Shown here piece after piece: positions 43,537 to 53,060 of a stretch of DNA of 64,000 nt. Source of the DNA: Hydractinia symbiolongicarpus. Lineage: Eukaryota; Cnidaria; Hydrozoa; Anthoathecata; Hydractiniidae. The notes under the pieces were generated by a model. That model did not search any database, was not told the origin of the DNA, and saw only the letters and a program-made list of their open reading frames with translations. The stretch's first letter is position 1; each line of letters starts with the position of its first letter. The stretch lies in NCBI RefSeq assembly GCF_029227915.1, contig NC_079884.1:27030001-27094000 (forward strand), read 5' to 3'. Both the position numbers and the translations under genes were made by a program.

Positions 43537-44196
43537 ATGGCAATCAAAAGAAGGCGTCTTCAGGATCAAATAGATCGCCAAAAATTGTTTAAAGTTTGGG
43601 AAAGACAAGAAAAAAAAGGTAATGTTTAGGCGAAATTTGTGAGGAACAATTTAAACTGCGCACGAATATATTGTGTGTCTTTTATTTCGCAGGACATGGC
43701 ATATTTACAATAAAATCGTTTCAGAAAGGTCAATATCTTTTAACATATAATGGCGAACTGATAAAATCAGAAGAGGCAGAAAGCCTAGAAAGTAAACAAA
43801 GACGAAAACATGTTTGCTATTTGTACTTATTTGAGCAAAGTGATGGCAGAAAAGTTCAAAGTCTTTGCAGAAGATTTATCCTTAGTTAGTTGATAGTTAG
43901 TTTAGCAGTGTTGTCAAAGGTTAGGAGCATAATGATATAAAAGAGCTAAAGATCCAGCACCCAGTTTTTTTTAAGTTGATACTTATTGCTTACTTTTCTT
44001 TATAGCATTAATGCTACGCATGAGAAGTCGTAAGCAAAATAAGTTAACGACTCAGTTCATGGCAATTTCCACATGAAAAAAGTCGTTGGAAATACCGAAA
44101 CTTCATATCTCTGCCTATTTGCTGCTGCAGATCTGGACTCAGGTATAGAATTGCGGTATAACTACAATGATAAGACAGAAAAAATTTGTTGGAAAG
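43537..44196 (+). pseudogene. KMT5A-like SET-domain gene, broken
   Basis: Exon 1 (43537-43618) starts MAIKRRRLQDQIDRQ. A 74-bp intron with GT..AG joins in phase (split Gly codon) to exon 2 at 43693: GHGIFTIKSFQKGQYLLTYN and GELIKSEEAESLE, the SET N-terminal half. Exon 3 (about 44005-44196) carries INATHEKS, VNDSVHGN, YLCLFAAADLDSGIELRYNY and NDKTEKICWK, matching the SET C-terminal half of KMT5A-type histone H4K20 methyltransferases. Two stops lie in exon 3 (after EKS and AK). The catalytic N-H-S is N-D-S here, and no in-phase donor is found at the end of exon 2. Family knowledge: the N-H-S and RYNY motifs build the cofactor site. A degenerate copy of a family that is multicopy in hydrozoans. 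Confidence 0.75.
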
Positions 44197-44532
44197 GTAT
44201 TGCTAGTGAAATTTCGTGTAATTGTGATTTGTAAGGGGAGAGAATAGGAGTAACTACACCGCAATGCAGAATAGTATAAATACCATTTTTTAAAAATACT
44301 TTTTGTCTGATTTAGATTTTCCAAAAGTGTATAGAGGCTGACAAATGTGTTTTATAGCTTTCTAGACCGCTAGACTAGACCGCTGCCAAAATATTAATTT
44401 ACCTTTTTGATACCTCTCAATGTTTTGCAATCAAGTTTCGCGGCTGAAAATATCCATAATATTTGGCCCCGTGATTTTTAAAGTCGTATTTCATATGAAA
44501 GCGAAAACGCGTACTTTATTTCTTTTTTTTAG

Positions 44533-44840
44533 GAAGGATGCAAACTTCCTTTTAAAAAGGCAATGATAAATAAGTTTGGCAATCATAATTACGGGGTAAG
44601 TGAAATTCACACAGAGAAGGTTTAAGTCATTACAAAATATAGCTACAAATGAATTGCTATTGCAAAATTTGCCACATTCTGTACACTAGGTGTTATTCAA
44701 ATATTATGTACGCTAAACATCAACGTGTGGTAAATTTTCTATTGAATTCAGACTAAAAATACCTAAGCATTTTATTTTCATCATTTGACTTTTCGGGCAA
44801 ATAGGGAGGTTTAAGATCTAAGCGTCGCTTGATATTTAAG
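44533..44840 (+). other. Two candidate small exons
   Basis: 44533-44595 (63 bases, after tttttttag and before gtaagt) reads EGCKLPFKKAMINKFGNHNY plus G. 44805-44840 (36 bases, between atag and gtaag) reads GGLRSKRRLIFK. Both are multiples of three with consensus splice borders. Neither can be joined in phase to the SET exon upstream. The gene is unknown, and the stretch 44841-46040 has nothing else. Confidence 0.3.
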
Positions 44841-46039
44841 GTAAGTTTTTTCGATATAAATGGAAAACGACAGTGCTTACTAATTTAAAGAAGACAGTAA
44901 CTAGATATATATATAAATACATTACTCACAACGAATTCCTATCAGTAACAATTGTAACACGCAACTTAAAGGGGAAGTAACCTCAAAAATGTGAAATTTC
45001 TTTTTTCGACTTCGTATTTGTATTTGAACTTATAAATCAGAAAAATAACACATAAACACAAGAATTTATTTCTAAATACCTATAATCCCTGTTTATATCT
45101 CCGTAAAAAAATCCGTCAAAATAAAAAAGATTGGGTTCTAATTTGAATATGACGTTTTATAGAACGTTGTGCGAGCCCTTTGTAATTTTCATTCTTCTTT
45201 TTTCAAAATATGTATCAACCAAACACATGCTTCTTTCGTATTTGTTTATCAAAATATAAAGATACAAGCTCGGTATAAACTTTGCGTTCGTAACCAACAA
45301 TTACATACCAAGCCAACAAAAATTGTATTTTACACAATGATAATTCTTTCTTTTAACATTAATGATTTCCTAATAACTTCGTTTTGTTGATTCATTTTTT
45401 TTCAAACTTACTAAGTTCAATAATTATGCACCTCACAACAATTAAATGCATGCATGCCCTGACTGACGGGGGGTAATGACAACAATTCGGAAATATCTGT
45501 CGACTTCAGAGTATTTATTCCGGATTGCCCATAAAGCACACGATGGTATGTCTTTCTGAACATCTTTTTCTAATCGATTATGTACTCATCAAATCTGTAA
45601 CACATGTTTTTCCTAAAATAGGAAATTTAAAATATACCGCCTGTTCACGTACACTCATTCAGAGCACATCTAACTATGGTATTTCTTTATTAGAACGCAT
45701 CTTCGGTATTCTATTGCTTTTAATCCCTTCGTCATTGTTGCTTTCCGGGCCTTCTTCATTGAATTTCAAAGATGCAGTTGCATAAAATATTTCGGATGGA
45801 GAGCAAGATGTTTGTTTTTCACAAAAGATTGTGTTGAAAAGTTTATTGTAAAGAGCTTGGTGAGAAACTTTTTACCATGTTGTGCGTATGGAAAATGTAT
45901 TTCCTTTGTTATCAGACTTTTTATTTTAAGTTAACAATTTCAATTAATTGAAGACAGAAAGATGTTAAAGATATAAAATGGATATCACTTCAGTCATGAT
46001 TATAAATATGAAATATTTTTTATGTGGCGAAATTATTTT

Positions 46040-46342
46040 TTACTTTCGAACATAGTCACTATAGTGACTATGTTTCGAAGTAGTCGTCAGAGATTTCACT
46101 ACTATCTTTGCAGCACAAACTTTCAGAGAATAAAGACATCGGTCTACAGTGACCACCTCATTTACACCAATTATTGTTTCCAATTCAATTGCCTTCTTTT
46201 GTATAACTTCGTCTTCATGGTTTGAACTTAAAAAATGATCTTGCTCTTCCAACGACATTTCAGGCTCAAAACTAAATGGCCTTATAGCCGAAATGTCTGG
46301 AACAGTGTTTTCTTCGTCACTGGACAAGAAACTATAATGCAT
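46040..46342 (-). CDS. P2X7-C-terminal-like exon (tentative)
   Basis: A 100-aa minus frame: MHYSFLSSDEENTVPDISAI, then RPFSFEPEMSLEEQ. The 'PxxFEPE' segment with following acidic helix resembles the first part of the P2RX7 C-terminal-like proteins that are multicopy in cnidarians and fish. The diagnostic W-C-x-C-G-x-C block that should follow is absent. The last ~25 residues run through a perfect palindrome. Weak call. Confidence 0.3.
   Translation of the reverse strand: MHYSFLSSDEENTVPDISAIRPFSFEPEMSLEEQDHFLSSNHEDEVIQKKAIELETIIGVNEVVTVDRCLYSLKVCAAKIVVKSLTTTSKHSHYSDYVRK
46049..46074. repeat. 26-bp perfect palindrome
   Basis: aacatagtcactatagtgac followed by tatgtt, centred between 46061 and 46062. 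With a one-base bulge the symmetry continues through ttcg/cgaa to about 46079. Confidence 0.92.
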
Positions 46343-46384
46343 TTTTTTCTTTCTTATTTGAAAGTCTGTTGTTTTGTAAGCACC

Positions 46385-46672
46385 AACACAGGGCCTCGTC
46401 TAGATGATAAACTCGACCAGTTAAGTCTTAAAATTTAAATTCTAGAGGTTTTGCTCCTCTAAAGAATATGCTCATATAAAGAACACAATTCTTCTTTTTT
46501 CCAAGGAGATAATTGGCACAAAAATTGAACAAACAAACAGAGAGAGAGAGAGTAGGACAGGACTTCTGTACAAGGGTTTCGACTCATATTCCTGAACCTA
46601 GGTACCCAAAATGTCTAGTTGAGTCACCTCAAAAGAGGTCTGCGAACAGTCTTCAGCAGGAACTAGACATTA
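46385..46672 (-). mobile_element. USP retrotransposon 3' UTR, diverged copy
   Basis: Colinear with 48370-48646: 'aactcgaccagttaagtctt' for aactcaacctgttaggtctt, the hairpin 'agaggttttgctcctct', 'gaatatgc', 'gtttcgactcatattcctga', 'gtctagttgagtcacctc' and 'cttcagcaggaactagacat'. A (GA)n run replaces part of the middle. About 75-80% alike by eye. Confidence 0.75.
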
Positions 46673-47309
46673 CAACATCGTTAACATTTTCTTTTGATTT
46701 ATTATTACCAGTTTTGTTAGTGCAGTTGATGGCGGCGCAATTTCGCATGTTTTCAAATAGTTAAACGCGAATGTTTAAAAAAATTAACAACTAATACTAC
46801 TACCACCGCTAGCACACTACACTTTCTGAACTAAAAAACGTCATAATTTTATTTCGACCCAATCCTTTTAAAATCGCAAAGGGGACAGAATAACGAAGCG
46901 ATCAGGCGTAGTAAACACAACTGTTTACTAAGTTAGTGAAACTTTTATATGAAAAGAAATAGGTATTTCAAGTTTTTTTGATGCGGCTACTGTTTTTTTT
47001 AAATAAAAAAAATAGAGCTTACTTCCCCTTTAAAATTTATTGTTCTTCTCATGCTAAAACAGTATTTCGGGGATTATTAAGGTTACTGTAAAGGAAAAAA
47101 CTCACTTGATGAGTAGTCTTGGAATAAACCTTCTAATTTATTAATACTTTTATACTTTTTCTTTTATTTTTGCTTCTAAATGCTTGATGAAAGACGTATT
47201 TGATAGTGTTATTTTCGTGAAATGTTGACTTTCCATAAAGAACATATAATTAAGCACATTTTTTGTCACTGTACGTTCTAAAATTGCTTCTTTTTCCGTA
47301 CGCGTGGTC

Positions 47310-48222
47310 GCAGACTTCTTGTCTTTGCACCATTACATTCAGCATAAATTAAATTCACAAAGGTTCCCAGTTAAGCAGACTATAATTAAATGGCCAGGTG
47401 TAATTTCAGTGCTTCCAGCAGTGCATGCCATAACAGGATGCGATAGCACAAGCCGTATGTTTGGAATAGGGAAAAGACTACTTTACAATATTACAAAACC
47501 AAAGCGTTGATAATGCTAGGAGATTTAGAGGCACCTGTTGAAGACATAATCAATGAAGCATCCGAATTTATAGGGTATTGTTATGGTCAATAGAGCGATT
47601 CCATGACAGATAAAAGGTAAAATAATGAAATTTAAAACATTAAAAAATTCTATAAATTAATTTTACAAAATAGACCAATTCAACCTAAATTACCTGTATT
47701 ATTTTTATCAAGTTAAGTTTATATCTATTTTTATAAATTATTCATTTGTGGATTGCGACAATGGCTGAAAAAGAGCAGCGGGAAACTAACATCACCAACA
47801 AAATTGTGCAGTTTACCACCAACCTCAGAGGCATTTAAACTTCACATCCTTCGATCTCATTATCAATTTGCGCTGTGGAAAAATGCATTAAACACAGACC
47901 CACCTCATATTGATCCATGTAAGGTAAGTCAAATTTTACATAATTTGATAGATCAAATTTCTAAACAGTGATAGATAATTTTCGTAGCCTCAAATTAAAA
48001 GATATCTTTTATCACATGTGTACTTTTATTTCAGTTTGGCTGGGTATAAAATTAGCAGTTGGCTGTGGCGTTACTCCTGTTGATGTTCTGAAATTAGTAG
48101 CTTGTGGATGTAAATCAGAAGAACCACGTAAAAAGGCGCCTGTTTATGTAGAAGACAATTGTTGCCATGTAGTAAATTTTGTAGTTGCAACCACGCATGC
48201 CATATCCATTACAATGTGTTGA
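47310..48222 (+). pseudogene. 'GCDST' / Cys-rich cnidarian family gene, broken
   Basis: Exon 1 (about 47310-47616) reads KWPGVISVLPAVHAITGCDS with TSRMFGIGKRLL, then after a shift LGDLEAPVEDIINEASEFIG. Exon 2 (about 47745-47923) reads LCSLPPTSEAFKLHILRSHY and QFALWKNAL before gtaagt. Exon 3 (48035-48222) reads PVDVLKLVACGCKSE in one frame and GACLCRR...LPCSKFCSCNHAC in the next, a Cys-rich tail. This order (HxxTGCDT, LPPT..AF..H..R..YQ..IW, then C-G-C-K and CxCxxxxxxC) is typical of large uncharacterised protein families in corals and hydrozoans, perhaps of mobile origin. Function unknown. At least two shifts and one stop. Confidence 0.65.
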
Positions 48223-48336
48223 TAACGAAATGGATCATGAAGAACCGTAGTAAAATTTCTTGTATAATTATCAAAATAAAAATAATTTATGAGTTAAATG
48301 ATATTATTTTTGCACTTAATATATGATAGATATGGA

Positions 48337-48997
48337 AGAAAATAATTTACAAAGAGGTGGCAAGCCACCGCAATGATGAACTCAACCTGTTAGGTCTTTG
48401 GAAACAAGCTAGAGGTTGTACTCCTCTAGAGAATATGCCTCTAAAAGCACAATTCTACCTTTTTACAAGAAATTAAAAAAAAATATAAAAAAAAATAAAA
48501 AGGACGCAACACATTTGAAAAGATGAACAGAACTTTAACCAAGGGCAGGTAGGTTTCGACCCATATTTCTGAACCTAAGTACCCTGGATGTCTAGCTGGG
48601 TCACCTCGAAGAGGTCCGCGGACGGTCATCAGCAGAAACTAGACATCCCTATCTTGCTAAAATTAACTTTGACCACTTTCTGTTCAACTGTGCTATTCTT
48701 TGTTTTTAACTCAGGTAATAAGTGGAGTCGTTACTCTCCAAAGACAAGATCATGTGTGATCAAACCCCCCTGCTAATATTTTTTTATTTTACTTATTTTT
48801 TTTTTTTAACTGGGGTAATAAGTGGAGTCGTCACTCTCCAAAGACAAGACCTAGTATGATCAAACCCCCTTGCTAACTTAATTTTTATTTGATTTTGTTT
48901 TATTTTTGACTGGGGTAATAAGTGGAGTCGTCACTCTCCAAAGACAAGACTGAGTGTAGTCAAGCCCCCTTGCTGACTCATTCCGGTTAAAATATTC
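48337..48997 (-). repeat. 3' UTR of the USP retrotransposon with three 100-bp tandem units
   Basis: The block ggtaataagtggagtcgt recurs at exactly 48714, 48814 and 48914, each followed by 'actctccaaagacaaga' and a 'tgatcaa.cccccttgct' stretch. Toward the 3' end are two small hairpins: ggtggcaagccacc (48355-48368) and tagaggttgtactcctcta (48410-48428). The element ends with agaaaataatttac on the plus strand at 48337, identical in all five well-preserved copies. Confidence 0.85.
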
Positions 48998-49200
48998 TTA
49001 TCTCAGCTCTTCTAAAAAGAAAACATATGACTCGTGACTGTTAATAAGGCGGTCATCACAGAAAATTACTGCTCCATCGTTGCAATGTATCCACCTGTGT
49101 ACCATTTGGTCGAAGGCTATGGTTGTGTAGTGACCATTATTTAAGTTGCCGCAATGGTTGATAATAGCCCTTAATTGAAAATTTTTACGAAATTTCACTT
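48998..49200 (-). CDS. USP (peptidase C19) C-terminal part with His box
   Basis: Minus frame: FRKNFQLRAIINHCGNLNNG, then GHYTTIAFDQ and RWIHCNDGAV, ending SYVFFLEELR-stop. GHYT carries the catalytic His of ubiquitin-specific proteases, the N-D of WIHCND is the third catalytic position, and SYVFFL matches the closing 'AYVLFY' strand. It follows the Cys box after an internal deletion between about 49258 and 49290. Compared with the copy at 60-61 kb, the finger region of the protease is missing here. Confidence 0.85.
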
Positions 49201-49274
49201 CTCCATCTACGGTTAAAGGTATGGAAAGGGTACCAGGGTAAGCAGTAATACGAGAGGCAATTTACACTTACAAT

Positions 49275-49784
49275 TTACACAACACTTACAAATGCTTCGC
49301 CTAACTTTGAGGTTGTTTTGCTGACAGAAATGGCTACTTTAACTTTTGGAAGGTTATAAAAACATTGTAAGATGGAGTTTGCATAACATGTGTTTCCCAA
49401 GTTTTTTAGACCGCTATTCCTAAAATCAGGGTTGGATAGCAACGCGACTGTTGTTTTGGACGACCTTGTAGCAAGTGTTTCGGGTTTTTTGATTTTAGAA
49501 GATTTTGTGTGATTTGCGGAAGATTTCTCAGGGGTTTTTGATTTCTTACATTCCATATTTGTAACAGAAGAAACTTCAGGAATGATTGGGGCCTTTTCAG
49601 GCTCAACCCAAGTGGTAGAATTTCGAGACATCCAGATGTAAAAAGAAACACTCATGGAGGTAAAAGTTAGGGATTTTAATAGGGAACGTAAAAGCTTGTT
49701 AGGGAAACCAAGGCGACGAAAACAGGTCCTTACTGATTCTGAACAGAAACCCCTTGCACCCACCCCAATGGCAAAGAAATGCAC
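49275..49784 (-). CDS. RLE tail fused in frame to USP Cys box
   Basis: One uninterrupted 169-aa minus frame. HFFAIGVGARGFCSESVRTC with FRRLGFPNK is the conserved tail of the RLE endonuclease domain, and SVSFYIWMSRNSTTW ends it. A Ser/Lys/Thr-rich linker of ~50 residues is followed by GLKNLGNTCYANSILQCFY, the USP Cys box, near residue 130. This single frame shows directly that endonuclease and ubiquitin protease belong to one polypeptide. It overlaps the next frame because of a 31-bp duplication at about 49766-49827. Confidence 0.88.
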   Translation of the reverse strand: MHFFAIGVGARGFCSESVRTCFRRLGFPNKLLRSLLKSLTFTSMSVSFYIWMSRNSTTWVEPEKAPIIPEVSSVTNMECKKSKTPEKSSANHTKSSKIKKPETLATRSSKTTVALLSNPDFRNSGLKNLGNTCYANSILQCFYNLPKVKVAISVSKTTSKLGEAFVSVV

Positions 49785-50685
49785 GATCCATCACCTCAAT
49801 GGCAAAGAAATGCACGATCCATCCATTGTTTTTCATAGCATAACAAAGTGAAGAATATTTGCTAAGCTTTAGTTTGTGCCAATATTCCGTGTTCTCTTCA
49901 CATGGACAAGTCAGTTCTAACATAATTACAGTTTTGGAAGAATTTGAAATTAATAACACGTCTGGGCGTAGTTGTGTTATTGCAATGTATGGTGGAACAA
50001 CTAAAACGGAATCTAAATCTGACAGTATTTTCCAATCGGCAGCAAGGTGAAGAAGGCCTGGACACTTTGTATGCCTCTTCTTAGATGTTGATTGACCGGC
50101 CGGAATGAAATTAATTTTGTTGCACTTGGAAACCTTAAGAGGTTCATATGATACCAAAAACTCTTTTAATGCCTTAACCAAAACTATTAAAACCGAGTAA
50201 TGACGGTAAGTGTATCTACCCTGCATAAGGGAGGTCCTACAGGCACCCAATATGTGAGAGACATTTGAGGATGGTTTCTTGCACAGAATGCAACTTTTGT
50301 CTTTCTCAATTCCCCATCTCACAAGATTGGTTGGAGAGGGAAGGGTGTCGTAGGTTGCCCCTATACAAAAGGAAGTTAGACATTGTGGCAGTAAAAGAAT
50401 TGTTCTCCAAGATAAACCATTTTTCACATAAGAGCACCATTTCGTCCAATTGCCTTGCAAATGCAACCGTACAGCTCTGGCATGGTAAATATCGTCTTCA
50501 TTTTCTTCAATGATATTGGAAACAAGCTTTCGGTAAGCATAAGTGCCTTTTGGTGGTATATTCTTGTGGTCTAAGAGCCCTAAGCCAGCTCGCCCAGTCT
50601 GATGCAAACCTAAAATCCTTTTGAAATTTAGCTGACTATCCGCCGAAAGAACTGCCTCACTAACTTTCCAATTTCCAGCTTTCAA
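49699..50685 (-). CDS. Post-RT region, CCHC zinc knuckle and RLE endonuclease
   Basis: A 328-aa minus frame without stops. A post-RT region has GNWKVSEAVLSADSQLNFKR and GLHQTGRAGLGLLDHKNIPP. The zinc knuckle CILCKKPSSNVSHILGAC (C-x2-C-x8-H-x4-C) sits near residue 150. A basic region leads to the endonuclease core RPD...MLELTCPCEEN...KLSKYSSL near residue 250, which fits the P-D-x(n)-E/ELT..K pattern of restriction-like nucleases in R2-type retroelements. The frame then reads HFFAIEV and goes out of register through the 31-bp duplication. Neighbours: RT upstream (beyond the transposon), USP downstream. Confidence 0.85.
   Translation of the reverse strand: MKAGNWKVSEAVLSADSQLNFKRILGLHQTGRAGLGLLDHKNIPPKGTYAYRKLVSNIIEENEDDIYHARAVRLHLQGNWTKWCSYVKNGLSWRTILLLPQCLTSFCIGATYDTLPSPTNLVRWGIEKDKSCILCKKPSSNVSHILGACRTSLMQGRYTYRHYSVLIVLVKALKEFLVSYEPLKVSKCNKINFIPAGQSTSKKRHTKCPGLLHLAADWKILSDLDSVLVVPPYIAITQLRPDVLLISNSSKTVIMLELTCPCEENTEYWHKLKLSKYSSLCYAMKNNGWIVHFFAIEVMDRAFLCHWGGCKGFLFRISKDLFSSPWFP
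49766..49827. repeat. 31-bp tandem duplication causing a frameshift
   Basis: caatggcaaagaaatgcacg plus atccat occurs twice with a 31-base period (49766 and 49797). The homologous place at about 60904-60935 has it once. 31 is not a multiple of three, so the duplication breaks the RLE-USP frame. Confidence 0.9.
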
Positions 50686-50848
50686 ATCTTAGACACACAA
50701 GGGTCGACAGAATCTCTTAGTAACAGATGTCCACTGATTTTGGCAGATTTGAGAACAGATGCAAGACTTTTCAGGGGAAGAGGACAAGGCGATGTCGAGG
50801 AATATAAGGAAATGTTGGAAATTGAATGATGTAGTTTTAACCATTTCC
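50682..50848 (-). CDS. Post-RT segment next to the transposon insertion
   Basis: Minus frame reads FRKWLKLHHSISNISLYSST, SPCPLPLKSLASVLKSAKIS and GHLLLRDSVD, matching IRKWLNLYHY...SSPCSLPIKSL in the 33-35 kb copy. Its upstream codons are replaced by the DNA transposon at 50852. A small change near 50690 separates it from the following frame. Confidence 0.8.
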
Positions 50849-50999
50849 TAAAGGCTCGAATACACGGAACAATTTTGCAGATCAATTTTCAAAATAAAAT
50901 ATTGAACTAAAATTGATCTAATATTGTTGCGTATATATCGTAGAAAAATAACAGAACGATAATGCCATAATGACGTAATCAATATAGAAAGTGTTGCGG

Positions 51000-51212
51000 A
51001 GAGGTTGCCAAGGCAAAGGCATTAAGCACGGCAAGGAAAGGGTAAAGGCAGGCAAGGAAATAGGAAGAGGAATCAGGAAGGCAGGGGTAGGCAAGGCATG
51101 GGAGCCACAGGCAAGGACATAGTAGGCAGGCACCAGAAAAGGCATAGGAAGGGTAGGCAAAGAAAGGCACGGTCAGTGCTGGCAAGGCAATGGAACGGCA
51201 AGGCAGGGGTGC
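51000..51212. repeat. Degenerate 'ggcaagg' purine-rich tandem tract
   Basis: About 25 irregular copies of ggcaagg/ggcatagg variants on the plus strand. It is much more GC-rich than the surroundings. Open frames on the minus strand here (LPCLAYPCLP-type) are by-products of the repeat. Confidence 0.85.
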
Positions 51213-51497
51213 ATGACTTTAATAGAAAATCTCCACCTTACAACTCAAAGATTGCGTATACTCAATATTATCAAATTTATCTCAGGTCAATATACAGTGA
51301 ATCATAGCCATTACAAGTATTTAAACAATCGGTCATAACGACATATCATTTTTTGATAAATCTGAGATTAACTTGGTTCCAATGACAACAACATTAAAAA
51401 GTCAAGATATAGAAATAATCAGAGAAGTCTTACTTAAAGATTACCTATTATATGAAAACCTGGTTGTTGTAGGTGCAAGATAATTATGTTTTTCCTA

Positions 51498-51565
51498 GCC
51501 CTGTCCAGGATTTGAACCTGGATCTCTCATTTGCATGAGTGTCATAGCCATTAGACCAGCAGGGC
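51498..51565 (-). tRNA. tRNA-like gene with a short anticodon arm (probable pseudogene)
   Basis: On the minus strand gccctgctggtctaatggct opens the acceptor and D arm. 'ccaggttcaaatcctgg' makes a perfect T arm, and 'acagggc' closes the acceptor. Only 68 bases lie between the acceptor ends: the anticodon arm (ctcatgcaaatgag) can form a stem with a 4-base loop rather than 7, and the variable loop is too short. So this is a decayed tRNA or a tRNA-derived SINE head inside the Harbinger element. Isotype not assigned. Confidence 0.55.
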
Positions 51566-52519
51566 ATAAACATAAATATATATACAAAACTTTACAGGTG
51601 AGTATTATATACACTTAGGAATTTACGCTGGTTAAGCCACAAGTAACTGTGTTACCTGGCGTTAAACGCTTGATGGAACAATTAATACAAATTTTAACTG
51701 TACCACACAATCATAAATCGAGTGAAACACACAACATTTAAGGTGTGTCGGGTGTGTAATTATATTTTTCAGATTCACAAAATATATATTTCCTTCAACT
51801 TTAGCTTGAATAGAAACACAATTTACATATTGTGCCATATCATAGTCATTAATCTGTGGTGCGCCATTAGTATAGGTAAACAAACCCTTTCAAAATAACT
51901 TTAGCACAACTTCTGTTAAATAGAATCACAGGTAATAGCTTGTCGTTAACACTAGGCTGAGTGATTAGTAAAAATATACTGTGGCGCACATCCGAAAAAC
52001 TTTGGTTCAAATAAACTGACAGTAAACACCCTGTTGTTATCCTACACAGCTAAAACAATCATGCAGCACTTTTATTTTGCGGAAAAGTTTTTGTAACATT
52101 TAAAAATAAAAAACATTGCTCAAAACCTGTTTTTATGCTCCAAAAGAATCCTGCAATATTTTATGGGAAAAGTTTGTGCTAGATCAAAAATTAATCATAA
52201 AATCGGACAGCCTTAATACATTTTTAAAGAAACCTTCGGTTTAAAAAAACACAGCGGAAACAGCCTGTTGTTAGCCTGTGCAGCTAAAAATCAAATAGCA
52301 GTATATGTTTTGTTTGCAAACAAGTTTTAATGACAGTAGGATAAAAATCTCTTATTCCAGACTGAACAAAAACATCATTAGAGCCACATGTGTAAGGATC
52401 GGGTCAAGTTACAAAAACAGAAATTATTGGGACATTATTTGTATACATAAACAACTTAAGCCGCACTGATGTATGCTCAGCGGCAGGGTTAAAAAAGTTT
52501 ATTTCCTGACGTGTGTACA

Positions 52520-53060
52520 ATATATATAGCTAGCTACAACCGTCCACGAAAATATAGCTCTCTATTCCCCCTTAATGTTAAGAACTGCTCATTTGTGGCT
52601 AAGCAACGTAAACAATTACACGTGACATACCTGTATATAAACATTTATCATCTGCAAAATATCTAGCTGGCTATGTTTGGCCATTTTGTGGACGATTGTA
52701 GCTAGAACAAGCTGTATGATGGGACATTCCTACAGAGTAGAATTATCTCACTCACTATGTCGTATATATGTATAATAGCTAGCTAGAGGATAGGCAGAAA
52801 ATCTTTCTCAAAGAATTTTTCTATGCTAGCTATGTTGCTGATTTTATGCCAGCAAAAATAGCAATTTATTGCTAGCTACATGGGTAGTTCTATCCCAGCT
52901 AAGTAGTTAATTTTATGCAAGCTTTGTAGCTAGTTTTATGCTAGCTATATGGCATTGTTTGTTGGTTTTTATGCTAGATAACTCTTACAGTAGCTACGTA
53001 GCTAAATGCTATCTAAGTTCTATTATTATTCTATCCAAAGCTGCAGTTTTAAGCTAGCTA
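52520..53060. repeat. GCTAGCTA-rich degenerate tandem tract
   Basis: Many copies of tagctagcta and of the longer phrase 'ttttatgctagctatgtagc' (for example 52830-52985). Palindromic 8-mers at very high density. Inside the Harbinger element, non-coding. Confidence 0.75.

Noticed and set aside
50918-51307. Pro/Leu-rich minus frames and a basic plus frame
   Set aside because: They are translations of the ggcaagg tandem tract.
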